A DNA stretch of 35,066 bases from Streptomyces sp. G44 (GCF_016905445.1 NZ_JAFEXF010000065.1:1-35066), one strand, 5' to 3'; shown: positions 16,695-24,326, numbered from the stretch's first letter. Notes: a model not told the origin generated them from the sequence alone. Numbers and translations are program-made.

Positions 16695-17342
16695 ATGGCC
16701 GGCGCACTGCTGCTGTCCGGCGCCGTCGCGGCGCTGTTCGCCTCCACGCTCCCCGCGCACGCCCCGGCGGGGATCCTGGAACCGCCCCCGGACAAGATCG
16801 TCATCGAGGTCGCCACGGTGAACGGCTCGGGCTGCCCCCTCGGGACCGCCGCCGTGGCCGTCTCCGGCGACAACAGCGCCTTCACGGTCACCTACAGCGA
16901 CTACCTCGCCCAGGCGGGCGGCGGCGCGGCCCCCACCGCCTTCCGCAAGAACTGCCAGCTCAACCTCGTCGTGCACGTCCCGCAGGGCTTCACCTACGCC
17001 ATCGCGAGCGTCGACTACCGCGGCTACGCCTCGCTCCAGCCGGGCGCCAAGGGCATCGAGAAGGCCTCGTACTACTTCCAGGGCTCCCCGAACACGGCTG
17101 CCAAGACCCATGAGTTCAAGGGCGCCTACCACGACAACTGGCAGGCCACGGACTCCACGGACTGGGCGCAGCTCGTCTGGGCGCCCTGCGGCGAGCGGCG
17201 CAACTTCAACATCAACACCGAGCTGCGCGTCGACGCGGGCGCCTCGGACCCCGCGAAAGCCAGCTTCATGACGATGGACTCCACCGACGGCGACATCAGC
17301 ACCGTCTACCACATGGCCTGGAAGGAGTGCCCGCGCCGCTGA
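16695..17342 (+). CDS. DUF4360 secreted protein
   Basis: The 215-residue product has a signal peptide (MAGALLLSGAVAALFASTLPAHA) followed by a DUF4360 domain: 'IEVATVNGSGCPLGTAAVAVSGDNSAFTVTYSDYLAQAG', 'RKNCQLNLVVHVPQGFTYAIASVDYRGYASLQPGA', 'NFNINTELRVDAG', 'STVYHMAWKECP'. Four or more cysteines may form disulphides. The family's function is unknown; members are small exported proteins common in Streptomyces. The ATG at 16695 has GGAG four bases upstream, rather close; an in-frame upstream ATG at 16587 would bury the signal peptide. It is divergent from the chitosanase. Confidence 0.85.
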   Translation: MAGALLLSGAVAALFASTLPAHAPAGILEPPPDKIVIEVATVNGSGCPLGTAAVAVSGDNSAFTVTYSDYLAQAGGGAAPTAFRKNCQLNLVVHVPQGFTYAIASVDYRGYASLQPGAKGIEKASYYFQGSPNTAAKTHEFKGAYHDNWQATDSTDWAQLVWAPCGERRNFNINTELRVDAGASDPAKASFMTMDSTDGDISTVYHMAWKECPRR

Positions 17343-17400
17343 GCCGCGTTCACCGGGGTCGGCCGGCCGGGGCGCGCGAAGCCCGTCCGGTGGGTCGCCG

Positions 17401-17550
17401 GGGCGGGCCGTGAGAGGCCGTAGGTCTTGAGTCCCTTGATCACGGGACCTTCGGCCATCGGTGCGGGGACCAAGGACGGGTACTTCCCGGTCCGTGAGTT
17501 GGCAGTGTTGATCGACGCCCGGGAGGGCAGACGAATGATCACCAACGGCT
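17401..17550 (+). pseudogene. Possible short coding remnant upstream of the MHS transporter
   Basis: One + strand frame reads 'VLSPLITGPSAIGAGTKDGYFPVRELAVLIDAREG' and stops at about 17550 without a start or ribosome site. Its composition looks protein-like but I cannot match it to a family. It may be the tail of a decayed gene or chance. Confidence 0.2.
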
Positions 17551-17563
17551 GACCGTTGTCGAC

Positions 17564-17591
17564 CGGCATCGGTCCTCACCGACCGATGCCG
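17564..17591 (+). repeat. 11-bp-arm hairpin just before the MHS transporter
   Basis: CGGCATCGGTC (17564-17574) and GACCGATGCCG (17581-17591) pair perfectly over a 6-base loop, followed by CCGACCGACCG-type short repeats. It lies 7 bp before the GTG at 17599, where it could act on translation or be an operator. Confidence 0.6.
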
Positions 17592-17598
17592 ACCGACC

Positions 17599-19107
17599 GT
17601 GACCGAGAAAGTGAATGACTGCACCGTGAGCGCGCCCGAAACACCAGAAGCACCCGCACAGCCCGCTCCGGAAGCAGTCGCCCGCCACCGTGTGCTCTTC
17701 CGCGCCATCCAGCGCCGCAAGCACCCCCGCCTGCGCCGGTCGGACATCACGGTCACCGAGGAGGCCCAGGTCAAGCGGGCGGTGAAGGCGACCGCGCTGG
17801 GCAACGCCATGGAGTGGTACGACTTCGGCGTCTACGCCTACCTCGCCGTCATCATCGGCAAGGAGTTCTTCCCCTCCGGCAACGACACCGCGCAGACCCT
17901 CTCCTCGCTCGCCACCTTCGCCGCGGCCTTCCTGGTACGCCCCATCGGCGGCATGTTCTTCGGCCCGCTCGGCGACCGCGTCGGCCGCAAGAAGATCCTC
18001 GCGCTCACCATGATCATGATGTCGACCGCGACCCTCGCGATCGGCCTGATACCGAGTTACGCCTCGATCGGCGTCTGGGCCCCGGTCCTCCTGGTCCTCT
18101 GCCGCATGGTGCAGGGCTTCTCCACGGGCGGCGAGTACGGCGGCGCGGCGACCTTCATCGCGGAGTACGCCCCCGACAAGCGCCGCGGCTTCTGGGGTTC
18201 CTTCCTGGAGTTCGGCACGCTGATCGGCTACACGGTCGCCGCCGTCCTCGTCACCACCCTCACCGCGCTGCTCAGCGACGACGCCATGCAGTCCTGGGGC
18301 TGGCGCGTCCCGTTCCTCGTCGCCGCCCCGCTCGGTCTCATCGGCCTCTACCTGCGGATGAAGCTCGACGAGTCGCCCGCCTTCCAGAAGATGGAGGAGG
18401 GCGGCGGCCCCGCAGCCGAACGCCAGAAGAAGTCCTTCAAGGAGTCCTTCGTCGGCCAGTGGCGGGCGATGCTGCTGTGCATCGCGCTGGTCGCCGCGTT
18501 CAACGTCACGGACTACATGCTGCTGTCGTACATGCCGACGTACCTGACCCAGCTCGGCTTCGGCGAGACCGGCGGCCTGATGTCCATCGTCGTCGTCATG
18601 CTGATCCTGATGGCGCTCATCAACTCGGTCGGACGCCTCTCGGACCGCATCGGCCGCAAGCCGGTCCTGATGGCCGGTTCGGTCGGCTTCTTCGCCCTCG
18701 CGCTCCCGGCGTTCCTGCTGATCAAGCAGGGCGGCACGGTGGCGGTCTTCACCGGTCTGCTGATCCTCGGCCTCGCCCTGGTCTGCTACCTGGGCGTGAT
18801 GTCCTCGTCGCTGCCCGCCCTCTTCCCCACGGACGTGCGCTACGCCTCCCTCTCCATCGGCTTCAACATCTCCGTCTCGCTCTTCGGCGGTACGACACCG
18901 CTGGTCGTCGCGGCGCTGATCGGCGCGACCGGCAACGACCTGATGCCCGCGTTCTACACGATGCTCGCGGGCCTGGTCGGCATCGTCGCGGTCGCCGCGA
19001 TGAAGGAGACGGCCCGCCAGCCCCTGGAGGGCTCCCCGCCGTCGGTCGCGACGGACGAGGAGGCCAGGGAACTGGTCGAGGCCCAGCGTCAGCCGCGGGA
19101 CGCGTAA
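17599..19107 (+). CDS. MHS-family (ProP-like) metabolite:H+ symporter
   Basis: The product of up to 502 residues is a 12-helix MFS transporter of the metabolite:H+ symporter family. Diagnostic blocks are 'GNAMEWYDFGVYAYLAVIIGKEFF', 'FLVRPIGGMFFGPLGDRVGRKKIL', 'CRMVQGFSTGGEYGGAATFIAEYAP', 'RRGFWGSFLEFGTLIGY', and 'WGWRVPFLVAAPLGLIGLYLR'. ProP-like members take up proline, betaine or organic acids; the substrate here cannot be read. It has an N-terminal hydrophilic extension of about 50 residues. GTG at 17599 or 17626 could both be the start; neither has a good ribosome site, so leaderless or hairpin-controlled translation is possible. Its last 19 bp overlap the 3' end of the convergent DUF397 gene. 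Confidence 0.9.
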   Translation: MTEKVNDCTVSAPETPEAPAQPAPEAVARHRVLFRAIQRRKHPRLRRSDITVTEEAQVKRAVKATALGNAMEWYDFGVYAYLAVIIGKEFFPSGNDTAQTLSSLATFAAAFLVRPIGGMFFGPLGDRVGRKKILALTMIMMSTATLAIGLIPSYASIGVWAPVLLVLCRMVQGFSTGGEYGGAATFIAEYAPDKRRGFWGSFLEFGTLIGYTVAAVLVTTLTALLSDDAMQSWGWRVPFLVAAPLGLIGLYLRMKLDESPAFQKMEEGGGPAAERQKKSFKESFVGQWRAMLLCIALVAAFNVTDYMLLSYMPTYLTQLGFGETGGLMSIVVVMLILMALINSVGRLSDRIGRKPVLMAGSVGFFALALPAFLLIKQGGTVAVFTGLLILGLALVCYLGVMSSSLPALFPTDVRYASLSIGFNISVSLFGGTTPLVVAALIGATGNDLMPAFYTMLAGLVGIVAVAAMKETARQPLEGSPPSVATDEEARELVEAQRQPRDA

Positions 19108-19337
19108 CCCACGAACTGCGCCCAGGCACGGGGCTCCAGCGCGAGCTGGGGCCCCTCGGGGTTCTTGGAGTCGCGTACGTGGATGGTGGTGGGGCAGGGG
19201 GCGATCTCTACGCAGTCGTCACCGGAGCCGCCGCTGTAGCTGGACTTGCGCCAGGTGAGGGCGAATTCGACGCAGTCGTCACCGTCACCACTGCTGTAAC
19301 TGCTTTTGAACCAGGCCAGGTCGGGGGTGCCCATCAT
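19089..19337 (-). CDS. DUF397 protein with two tandem motifs
   Basis: The 82-residue product holds a short 'AWFKSSYSSGDGDDCVEFA' unit followed by a full DUF397 domain 'WRKSSYSGGSGDDCVEIAP...VRDSKNPEGPQLALEPRAWAQFV'. Such small proteins are encoded next to WhiJ-like XRE/DUF5753 regulators throughout Streptomyces and are thought to modulate them. The ATG at 19337 overlaps the upstream regulator's stop by 4 bp. The partial first copy suggests internal duplication followed by loss of its C-terminal half. Confidence 0.92.
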   Translation of the reverse strand: MMGTPDLAWFKSSYSSGDGDDCVEFALTWRKSSYSGGSGDDCVEIAPCPTTIHVRDSKNPEGPQLALEPRAWAQFVGYASRG

Positions 19338-20164
19338 GCTCCTCGCATCCGCTTCAGCAGGCTCACCGAGTCTTCGAACGAGAGAGCCTGGGAGCGCATC
19401 TTGGCATACCGCATCTGGAGCGTGCTGACCACTTTTGGGTCGGAAATGAGCTGGCCGCTTTCCTGCCCCTCGGAGTAGGCGAACCACTTGTTCTCCGGGC
19501 TCTCCAGCAATCGCATGGGACCGTCGAGCCCCGCATGGCTCTCACGCTGCAAGGGCATGATCTGCACCTCGATGTTCCTGTGCTCGGCGAGCGCCAGGAC
19601 GTGGTCGATGAGTTCCATGGTGACGTCATGCCCGCCCACATGCCGCAGGAACAAGTGTTCCTCAAGGATGAAGCTGTACGCCGTGTTCGGCCGCTCCGTC
19701 AGCAGGCGCTGCCGCTCCATCCGGGCCGCCAGCTTCTCCTCGATCTGCTCGTCGCTGAACGGTGGCAGCTGATTGGCGAAGAGCGTCCGCGCGTACGCCG
19801 GGGTCTGCAACAGTCCCGGGATCAACCGGCATTCGTACGTGTAGAGAGCGATCGCCTCCTTCTCCATATCGGCCCACTGCCGGAACCACTTGGCAAGCCC
19901 CGGCTTCCGCAAGAGCTGGTTCGCCGCCAGCCGCAGCGTGCCGAACGCGTCGAGTGCCGCCTCGCAGCGGTCGACGAAGCCGGGCGGCGGGAACCGCCTG
20001 CCCTGTTCGATGGAGGCAAGGAAGTGCGAGGAGCAGCCGACCTCGTCGGCCAGCTCCTCCTGGGTGTATCCCGCGCGTTTGCGGAAGCTCTTGAGGACGG
20101 CGCCGAAGGTCTTCAGACCGTCCGACGCCTCAGGCTCTTTGCTGCTCGTGCTCGACGACATCAT
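19334..20164 (-). CDS. XRE-family regulator with DUF5753 (WhiJ-like)
   Basis: The 276-residue product has an N-terminal Cro/C1-type HTH (about residues 17-72: 'FGAVLKSFRKRAGYTQEELADEVGCSSHFLASIEQGRRFPPPGF') and a DUF5753 ligand/partner domain ('YECRLIPGLLQTPAYARTLF', 'ARMERQRLL', 'FILEEHLFLRHVGG', 'IEVQIMPLQRESHAGLDGPMRLLE'). It is translationally coupled to the DUF397 gene and divergent from an RsbW-like ATPase gene: the classic WhiJ/AbaA-type trio linked to developmental and antibiotic control. The start at 20164 (ATG ATG) has GGGGG upstream. A 27-bp palindrome between it and the ATPase gene is its probable binding site. Confidence 0.93.
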   Translation of the reverse strand: MMSSSTSSKEPEASDGLKTFGAVLKSFRKRAGYTQEELADEVGCSSHFLASIEQGRRFPPPGFVDRCEAALDAFGTLRLAANQLLRKPGLAKWFRQWADMEKEAIALYTYECRLIPGLLQTPAYARTLFANQLPPFSDEQIEEKLAARMERQRLLTERPNTAYSFILEEHLFLRHVGGHDVTMELIDHVLALAEHRNIEVQIMPLQRESHAGLDGPMRLLESPENKWFAYSEGQESGQLISDPKVVSTLQMRYAKMRSQALSFEDSVSLLKRMRGA

Positions 20165-20246
20165 GAGTAACCCCCGGCGCTCGTGCATCCTTCCCCGCCA
20201 ACGCCTCAATGATTACGCACCGTTACGCCGAATGTCTACCCTTCGT

Positions 20247-20273
20247 ACTCGTACGCTTACTGAGCGTACGAGT
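20247..20273. promoter_or_regulatory. 11-bp-arm palindrome in the WhiJ-like divergent promoter
   Basis: ACTCGTACGCT (20247-20257) and AGCGTACGAGT (20263-20273) are perfect arms with a 5-bp centre. The half site CGTAC occurs again just upstream at 20244-20248. It ends 14 bp before the ATPase start. Confidence 0.75.
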
Positions 20274-20287
20274 TTGGGGGCTGGTGC

Positions 20288-20776
20288 ATGACGCCAGGAT
20301 GGGTCACCGTGGACGCCATGCTGATCCAAGCGCAACCCGCCGCCGCGACGCGGGAATTCACGCAACGCCTCAGCGCCACCCCTCGGGGGGCCCGCCTGGC
20401 ACGCAGGCTGGCCAGGTATCACCTGGACAGCTGGGGCATCGCGTACGACAGCGAACTGTCCGACGCCGCGGAGGCGGTCGTCGCCGAACTGGCGGCGAAC
20501 GCGGCGACGCACGGCCGCGTACCGGGCCGTGACTTCGAGGTCCGTCTCGCGCTCGGCGCGGACACGCTCCGTATCGAAGTGACCGACACCAGAACCGAAC
20601 TCATGCCTCCGCAATCACTCGAACCTCCGGATGGCGAGCGGGAATCGGGCCGGGGGCTGATGATCGTGGCGGCGCTGGCCGACCAGTGGGGTGTGGTGAC
20701 GCGGCAGGTCGGCAAGACGGTCTGGGCTCACCTGCCCTTGCCGGCGGTGGACCGCAGGACCGTGGCGAGCCGGTAG
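20288..20776 (+). CDS. RsbW-like ATP-binding protein (HATPase_c)
   Basis: The 162-residue product is a stand-alone GHKL ATPase of the anti-sigma-factor kinase type. N-box residues Glu67, Asn71 and His75 (VVAELAANAATHG), the G1-type Asp100 (EVTDTRTEL) and the GRGLMIVAAL G2 box (about 121-130) are visible. Homologues divergent from WhiJ-like regulators are common; the substrate is unknown. GGGGG eight bases upstream favours the ATG at 20288, though ATG at 20318 matches the conserved N terminus of relatives. Confidence 0.88.
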   Translation: MTPGWVTVDAMLIQAQPAAATREFTQRLSATPRGARLARRLARYHLDSWGIAYDSELSDAAEAVVAELAANAATHGRVPGRDFEVRLALGADTLRIEVTDTRTELMPPQSLEPPDGERESGRGLMIVAALADQWGVVTRQVGKTVWAHLPLPAVDRRTVASR

Positions 20777-20880
20777 CCGTCGGCGGTGGCCGTGAAGGCG
20801 TCCGTGCCCCGGCCGATGGGGGAGCCCGTGCGGCTCCCCGCGAGCACCGTCAGGACCCCGGCCCACGAGCTGCCCGGCAC
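20728..20880 (-). pseudogene. Possible 3' remnant of an FG-GAP (integrin-alpha-like) protein
   Basis: A - strand frame from GTG 20880 reads 'SWAGVLTVLAGSRTGSPIGRGTDAFTATADGYRLATVLRS', like the 'GAVTVLRGSSTGLT..GATAFTA..YRLG' wording of secreted FG-GAP repeat proteins near their C termini. It is only 50 residues and overlaps the ATPase gene's end by 49 bp. A GGAGG lies very close to the GTG, so a small real gene is not excluded. Confidence 0.35.
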
Positions 20881-20905
20881 GCTCCTCCAGCCGCGCGTGC
20901 CCGGC

Positions 20906-21595
20906 TCAGCCGGGCAGATCGCCGGTGTAGCGGTAGATGTTCCCGGCGGAGTTGACGCCCCAGACGGTGCCGTCGGCGCCCGCGCCGATGTCGGTGAGGG
21001 CCCCGGAGATCTGCTGCCATGGGCTCGCGTCATTGTTCGTGTAGGTGTAGATGTTGCCGCCCGCGTTGACGCCCCACACCGAGGTGCGGGACCCCGAGGC
21101 GATCGCCTTCAGCCCGCCGCTGACCTGCTTCCAGTGGGCGGCGTCGTGGTCGCCGGTGTAGCGGTAGATGTTTCCGGCGGAGTTGACGCCCCAGACGGTG
21201 CCGTCGGCGCCCGCGCCGATGTCGGTGAGGGCGCCGGGGATCTGTTGCCAGGGGCTCGCGTCGTTGTTCGTGTACCGGTAGATGTTGCCGGCCGAGTTCA
21301 CCCCCCACACGTTCGTCCGGGAACCCACCGCGATCCGCGTCAGCCCGCCGCTGATCTGCTTCCAGTGGGCGGCGTCGTGGTCGCCGGTGTAGCGGTAGAT
21401 GTTTCCGGCGGAGTTGACGCCCCAGACGGTGCCGTCGGCGCCCGCGCCGATGTCGGTGAGGGCGCCGGGGATCTGTTGCCAGGGGCTCGCGTCGTTGTTG
21501 GTGAAGCGGTAGATGTTGCCGGCCGAGTTCACCCCCCACACGTTCGTCCGGGAACCCACCGCGATCCGGGTGAGACCGCCGCTGATCTGCTTCCA
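20906..21595 (-). repeat. 231-bp tandem DNA repeat, three copies
   Basis: Copies at 21595-21365, 21364-21134 and 21133-20906 (last one 3 bp short) encode the paired tectonin blades. Copies 1 and 2 are almost identical at DNA level, including silent positions; copy 3 has diverged. Confidence 0.85.
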
Positions 21596-21604
21596 GTCGG
21601 CCAT
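20906..21604 (-). CDS. Tectonin-repeat (six-blade beta-propeller) lectin-like protein
   Basis: The 232-residue product consists entirely of six tectonin repeats of 38-39 residues with the pattern W-K/Q-Q-I-x-G-x-L-x-x-I-x-x-G-x-x-x-x-V-W-G-V-N-x-x-G-N-I-Y-R-Y-T. The repeats alternate between an A type (GSRTNVWGVN) and a B type (GADGTVWGVN), giving a 77-residue period present three times. Tectonins are six-bladed propellers that bind glycans or lipopolysaccharide, for example O-methylated sugars in fungal tectonin 2 and tachylectin-1; ligand binding here is inferred. There is no signal peptide from the ATG at 21604 (GGAAGGAG upstream), so it is cytoplasmic or exported by a non-classical route. 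Confidence 0.88.
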   Translation of the reverse strand: MADWKQISGGLTRIAVGSRTNVWGVNSAGNIYRFTNNDASPWQQIPGALTDIGAGADGTVWGVNSAGNIYRYTGDHDAAHWKQISGGLTRIAVGSRTNVWGVNSAGNIYRYTNNDASPWQQIPGALTDIGAGADGTVWGVNSAGNIYRYTGDHDAAHWKQVSGGLKAIASGSRTSVWGVNAGGNIYTYTNNDASPWQQISGALTDIGAGADGTVWGVNSAGNIYRYTGDLPG

Positions 21605-21848
21605 GGCGCCGACTCCTTCCGCTCGGGAACGCTGCCCCCGCATGCTCTCCAAGCGGAACGATTCACCTGCCGGGAAAATATGCTGAGCGGATGAGCGCAT
21701 CGTCCGGAAGGCGACGTTTGCCGAGGGCGGGCCCAGTGGTGGAGCGGAGTGTCGCGGCGTCGTACCACGTCAAGGTGGCGCGATTGAGGATCGCCCGAGG
21801 GGGTTGCGCGCCGTGCGCGCTGTTGACGCGCCGCGCGTACGCCCGGCG

Positions 21849-21882
21849 GTGCGGCCCCTTCCTCGCGGGGAACGGGCCGCAC
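21849..21882 (-). terminator. Terminator after the DUF574 methyltransferase
   Basis: GTGCGGCCC (21849-21857) and GGGCCGCAC (21874-21882) are perfect arms with further TTCC/GGAA pairing inside, starting 9 bp past the stop. Confidence 0.65.
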
Positions 21883-21891
21883 GGACCGGGG

Positions 21892-22704
21892 TCACGGCTT
21901 GCGGGCCACCGCCCCGTACGCGTCGACCGCCGTGCGGTCCTCCGTCTCCGGGCGCCAGTGCGTGACCTGCGTGACGCCCGGCTCCAGCAGTTCGAGACCC
22001 TCGAAGAAGGCGCCGATCTCCTCGACGGTGCGCACGTGGTAGGGGATCGCGCCGCTCTTGTTGTACTCGTTCGACGCGGCGATCATGCCCTCGCTGGTGG
22101 CCGTGGAGTCACTGATCACCAGGTAACTGCCGGACGGCAGAGCGGCCATGAGGCGGGAGACCAGGTCGCGGGCCTCCTTGTGGTCGGCGACGTGGCCGAG
22201 GGTGTTGAGGATGATCAGGGCCACCGGCTGCGAGAGGTCCAGCGTCTTCGCCGCCTCCCGCAGGATCGCCTCGGGCTCGTAGAGGTTCGCGTCGATGTAC
22301 GCCGTCTCGCCCTCGGGGGTGCTGGTCAGCAGGGCCCGTGCGTGGGCGAGCACCAGCGGGTCGTTGTCGACGTAGACGATGCGGGCGTCCGGGGCCGCGC
22401 GCTGGGCGACCTCATGCGTGTTGTCCGCCGTGGGCAGGCCCGTGCCGATGTCCAGGAACTGCCGCACGCCCCGCTCCGTGGCGAGGTGGCGCACCGCGCG
22501 GCCGAGGAAGAGGCGGCTGGTGCGGGCCACGTCGACCAGGCCGGGGAAGATCTCCTTGATGTGGTCGCCGAGTTCGCGGTCCTTCTCGTAGTTGTCCTTG
22601 CCGCCCACGAAGTAGTTCCAGAAGCGTGCGGAGTGCGGCTTGCTGGTGTCGATGCGCGCACGGACGTCGGCGGCGGAGCCGAGCTGGGAGTCGTTGTCTG
22701 ACAC
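21892..22704 (-). CDS. SAM-dependent methyltransferase, DUF574 family
   Basis: The 270-residue product belongs to the Streptomyces-rich Methyltransf_19 (DUF574) family. Motifs are 'PHSARFWNYFVGGKDNYEKDRELG' near residue 24, the SAM site 'VRQFLDIGTGLPTADNTHEVA', the acidic 'RIVYVDNDPLVLAHARALL', 'YIDANLYEPEAIL', and 'VALIILNTLGHVAD'. These genes are numerous per genome and often sit beside XRE or sensor genes; substrates are unknown. The start is a GTG at 22704 with AGGAGG upstream, better than an ATG at 22746. Confidence 0.92.
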   Translation of the reverse strand: MSDNDSQLGSAADVRARIDTSKPHSARFWNYFVGGKDNYEKDRELGDHIKEIFPGLVDVARTSRLFLGRAVRHLATERGVRQFLDIGTGLPTADNTHEVAQRAAPDARIVYVDNDPLVLAHARALLTSTPEGETAYIDANLYEPEAILREAAKTLDLSQPVALIILNTLGHVADHKEARDLVSRLMAALPSGSYLVISDSTATSEGMIAASNEYNKSGAIPYHVRTVEEIGAFFEGLELLEPGVTQVTHWRPETEDRTAVDAYGAVARKP

Positions 22705-22822
22705 GAGAGCCTCCTGGAAACCTGCGTCATGTGGTTCGACGATCAAGCGTCAATCTAGACGGTGTCCCGCCCGCGTCGGCCGCCTGCCCCAAAGTCCCGC
22801 CGCCCGACGGCCGTTGAGCGCG

Positions 22823-23632
22823 TCACCAGATGGCTTCCACCCACTCCGGGTGGTCGATGAACGGATTCCGGTTGTGCTGGAACCTGTCGAATATGATCTG
22901 GTTGCGGTTCTTCTCGAACGCGTCCGGCGGGTCCTCGTCGCTCCACTGCTTCAGCACCGAGAGGCGGCCGATGGCGGGCGCGCTGCCGTTGGCCACCTTG
23001 TCGTTGGGCTCCAGGTCCCGGAAGCCGTCCTCGCCGTCGTAGCGCACGGCCATGTAGAGGATCATGCGCGCCACGTCGCCCTTGACCGCGTCCCGCGGCT
23101 CGAACGAGTCGCCGTCGGTGAGGTTCCCCGGGGCCCCGGGGACGGCGCCGCCGCCGTTGTCGAAGTCCTTGTCGCCGCGGATGCCGTTGACCGTGACGTC
23201 CTCGGGGCGCAGGTGGTGGATGTCGGTGCCGGGCCCGGTCGCCGTGCCGAAGTCGCCGTGGGACTTGGCCCAGACGTGCTCACGGTTCCAGTCGCCCTGG
23301 TCGCCGCCGCTGCTGCTCTTGCTCCGTGAGGTGCCGGTGTAGAGCAGGATCACGTTCGCGCTGTTGGCCGGGTCCTGGTCGGTGGTCTTCAGGGCGTCCC
23401 AGACCTGGCTGTACGACAGCTTCGTCTGCTTGCTGACGATCGTGTGCAGCGCGGACTTCAGCGCGGGCCCGCTCTTGCCGACCGCGTCCTTGTAGTACGT
23501 GTCGTCGTAGGACGTGGTGCCGTGGGCGCCGGTGGCCGTGGCCGTGGCCGTGGCGGGCACGGTGACGGCCACGAGCACGGCGGCGGCGGTCAGGGCCAGG
23601 GGTCTCCAGCGGCGTACGCGCGGGACGGGCAT
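22823..23632 (-). CDS. Secreted endonuclease I-family nuclease
   Basis: The 269-residue precursor has a signal peptide (RRWRPLALTAAAVLVAVTVPATATATATGA) and a bacterial endonuclease I domain of the beta-beta-alpha metal type. Key motifs are 'WDALKTTDQDP', 'GDWNREHVWAKSHGDF' (catalytic His), 'GPGTDIHHLRPEDVTVNGIRGDKDFDNGG', 'EPRDAVKGDVARMILYMAVRY', and 'HNRNPFIDHPEWVEAIW'. It would degrade DNA outside the cell for phosphate or nitrogen scavenging. The TATATAT stretch near the cleavage site is encoded by a short GGCCGT repeat. The ATG at 23632 is preferred over one 45 bp upstream. Confidence 0.93.
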   Translation of the reverse strand: MPVPRVRRWRPLALTAAAVLVAVTVPATATATATGAHGTTSYDDTYYKDAVGKSGPALKSALHTIVSKQTKLSYSQVWDALKTTDQDPANSANVILLYTGTSRSKSSSGGDQGDWNREHVWAKSHGDFGTATGPGTDIHHLRPEDVTVNGIRGDKDFDNGGGAVPGAPGNLTDGDSFEPRDAVKGDVARMILYMAVRYDGEDGFRDLEPNDKVANGSAPAIGRLSVLKQWSDEDPPDAFEKNRNQIIFDRFQHNRNPFIDHPEWVEAIW

Positions 23633-23822
23633 GGGGGGTGTGTCCTTTCCCGGAGGCCTCGCGCGCCGCGTGCCCACCGAACGGGCACGCGGTCTACGCG
23701 AGTTGACTGTTCAATCACCGGGAGAGTGACATGGATGCGCGTACGCCTGTGTGAATGCCATGGGTCGGTCGGGTAAAGGTGTCATGTACGCGCTACGCGC
23801 CCGCGTGTGTGCGGGGTGTGTT

Positions 23823-24245
23823 TCAGAGACCGAGCCGGGCGGGGTCGGCCGCCAGTGCCCGGAAGCGCTCGCGCGGCTCCGCCACCAACCGCCGCTCCTT
23901 GAGGTCGAGCAGGCCGCCCACGCCGGAGACCGTCGCGGCGACCGTGCCGTCCGCCTTGGTGATGGTCTGTTCGATGCGGAAGGTCTTTCCCTCGCCCCAT
24001 ACGAACGCGCAGCTCACCGCCGTCTCGTCGCCCGCGTGCAGCTCGCTGAGGTAGCGGATGTTCGTCTCCAGGACCACCGGGCCGACGCCCTCCGCCAGGA
24101 GGTCGGCCTGCGCGACGCCGGACGCGCGCAGCAGCGACCAGCGGGCGTGCTCGGCGTACTGGAGGTACACGGCCTGGTTGAGGTGGCCCTGCGAGTCCGT
24201 CTCGTACCCACGGACGCCGACGCTCACGGTAAAGGGCTCTGCCAC
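23823..24245 (-). CDS. Hot-dog acyl-CoA thioesterase (4HBT type)
   Basis: The 140-residue product has a single hot-dog domain: 'FTVSVGVRGYETDSQGHLNQAVYLQYAEHARWSLLRASG' with the catalytic Asp17 in place of the usual 'Y-x-D-x-D/M-G-H-x-N', then 'VLETNIRYLSELHAGDETAVSCAFVWGEGKTFRIEQTITKADGTVAATVSGVGGLLDL'. Such proteins hydrolyse acyl-CoA or act in tailoring pathways; the substrate cannot be told. The GTG at 24245 has AAGGGAA upstream. Confidence 0.9.
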   Translation of the reverse strand: MAEPFTVSVGVRGYETDSQGHLNQAVYLQYAEHARWSLLRASGVAQADLLAEGVGPVVLETNIRYLSELHAGDETAVSCAFVWGEGKTFRIEQTITKADGTVAATVSGVGGLLDLKERRLVAEPRERFRALAADPARLGL

Positions 24246-24296
24246 GGTGTTCCCTTCGCTGCACTTCTGGATGGGGTGTCACATCAGACGCGCGAC

Positions 24297-24326
24297 CCGT
24301 TCACGCGCGTCCCGTTCACGCGCGTC
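24297..24326. repeat. 15-bp tandem repeat over a stop codon
   Basis: CCGTTCACGCGCGTC occurs twice in a row (24297-24311 and 24312-24326). The TGA of the winged-helix-like gene (24318-24316) lies in the second copy and is repeated, out of use, in the first. Confidence 0.8.

Noticed and set aside
23530..23560. Short GGCCGT repeats as a regulatory element
   Set aside because: They encode the Ala/Thr part of the endonuclease signal peptide; simple codon repetition explains them.
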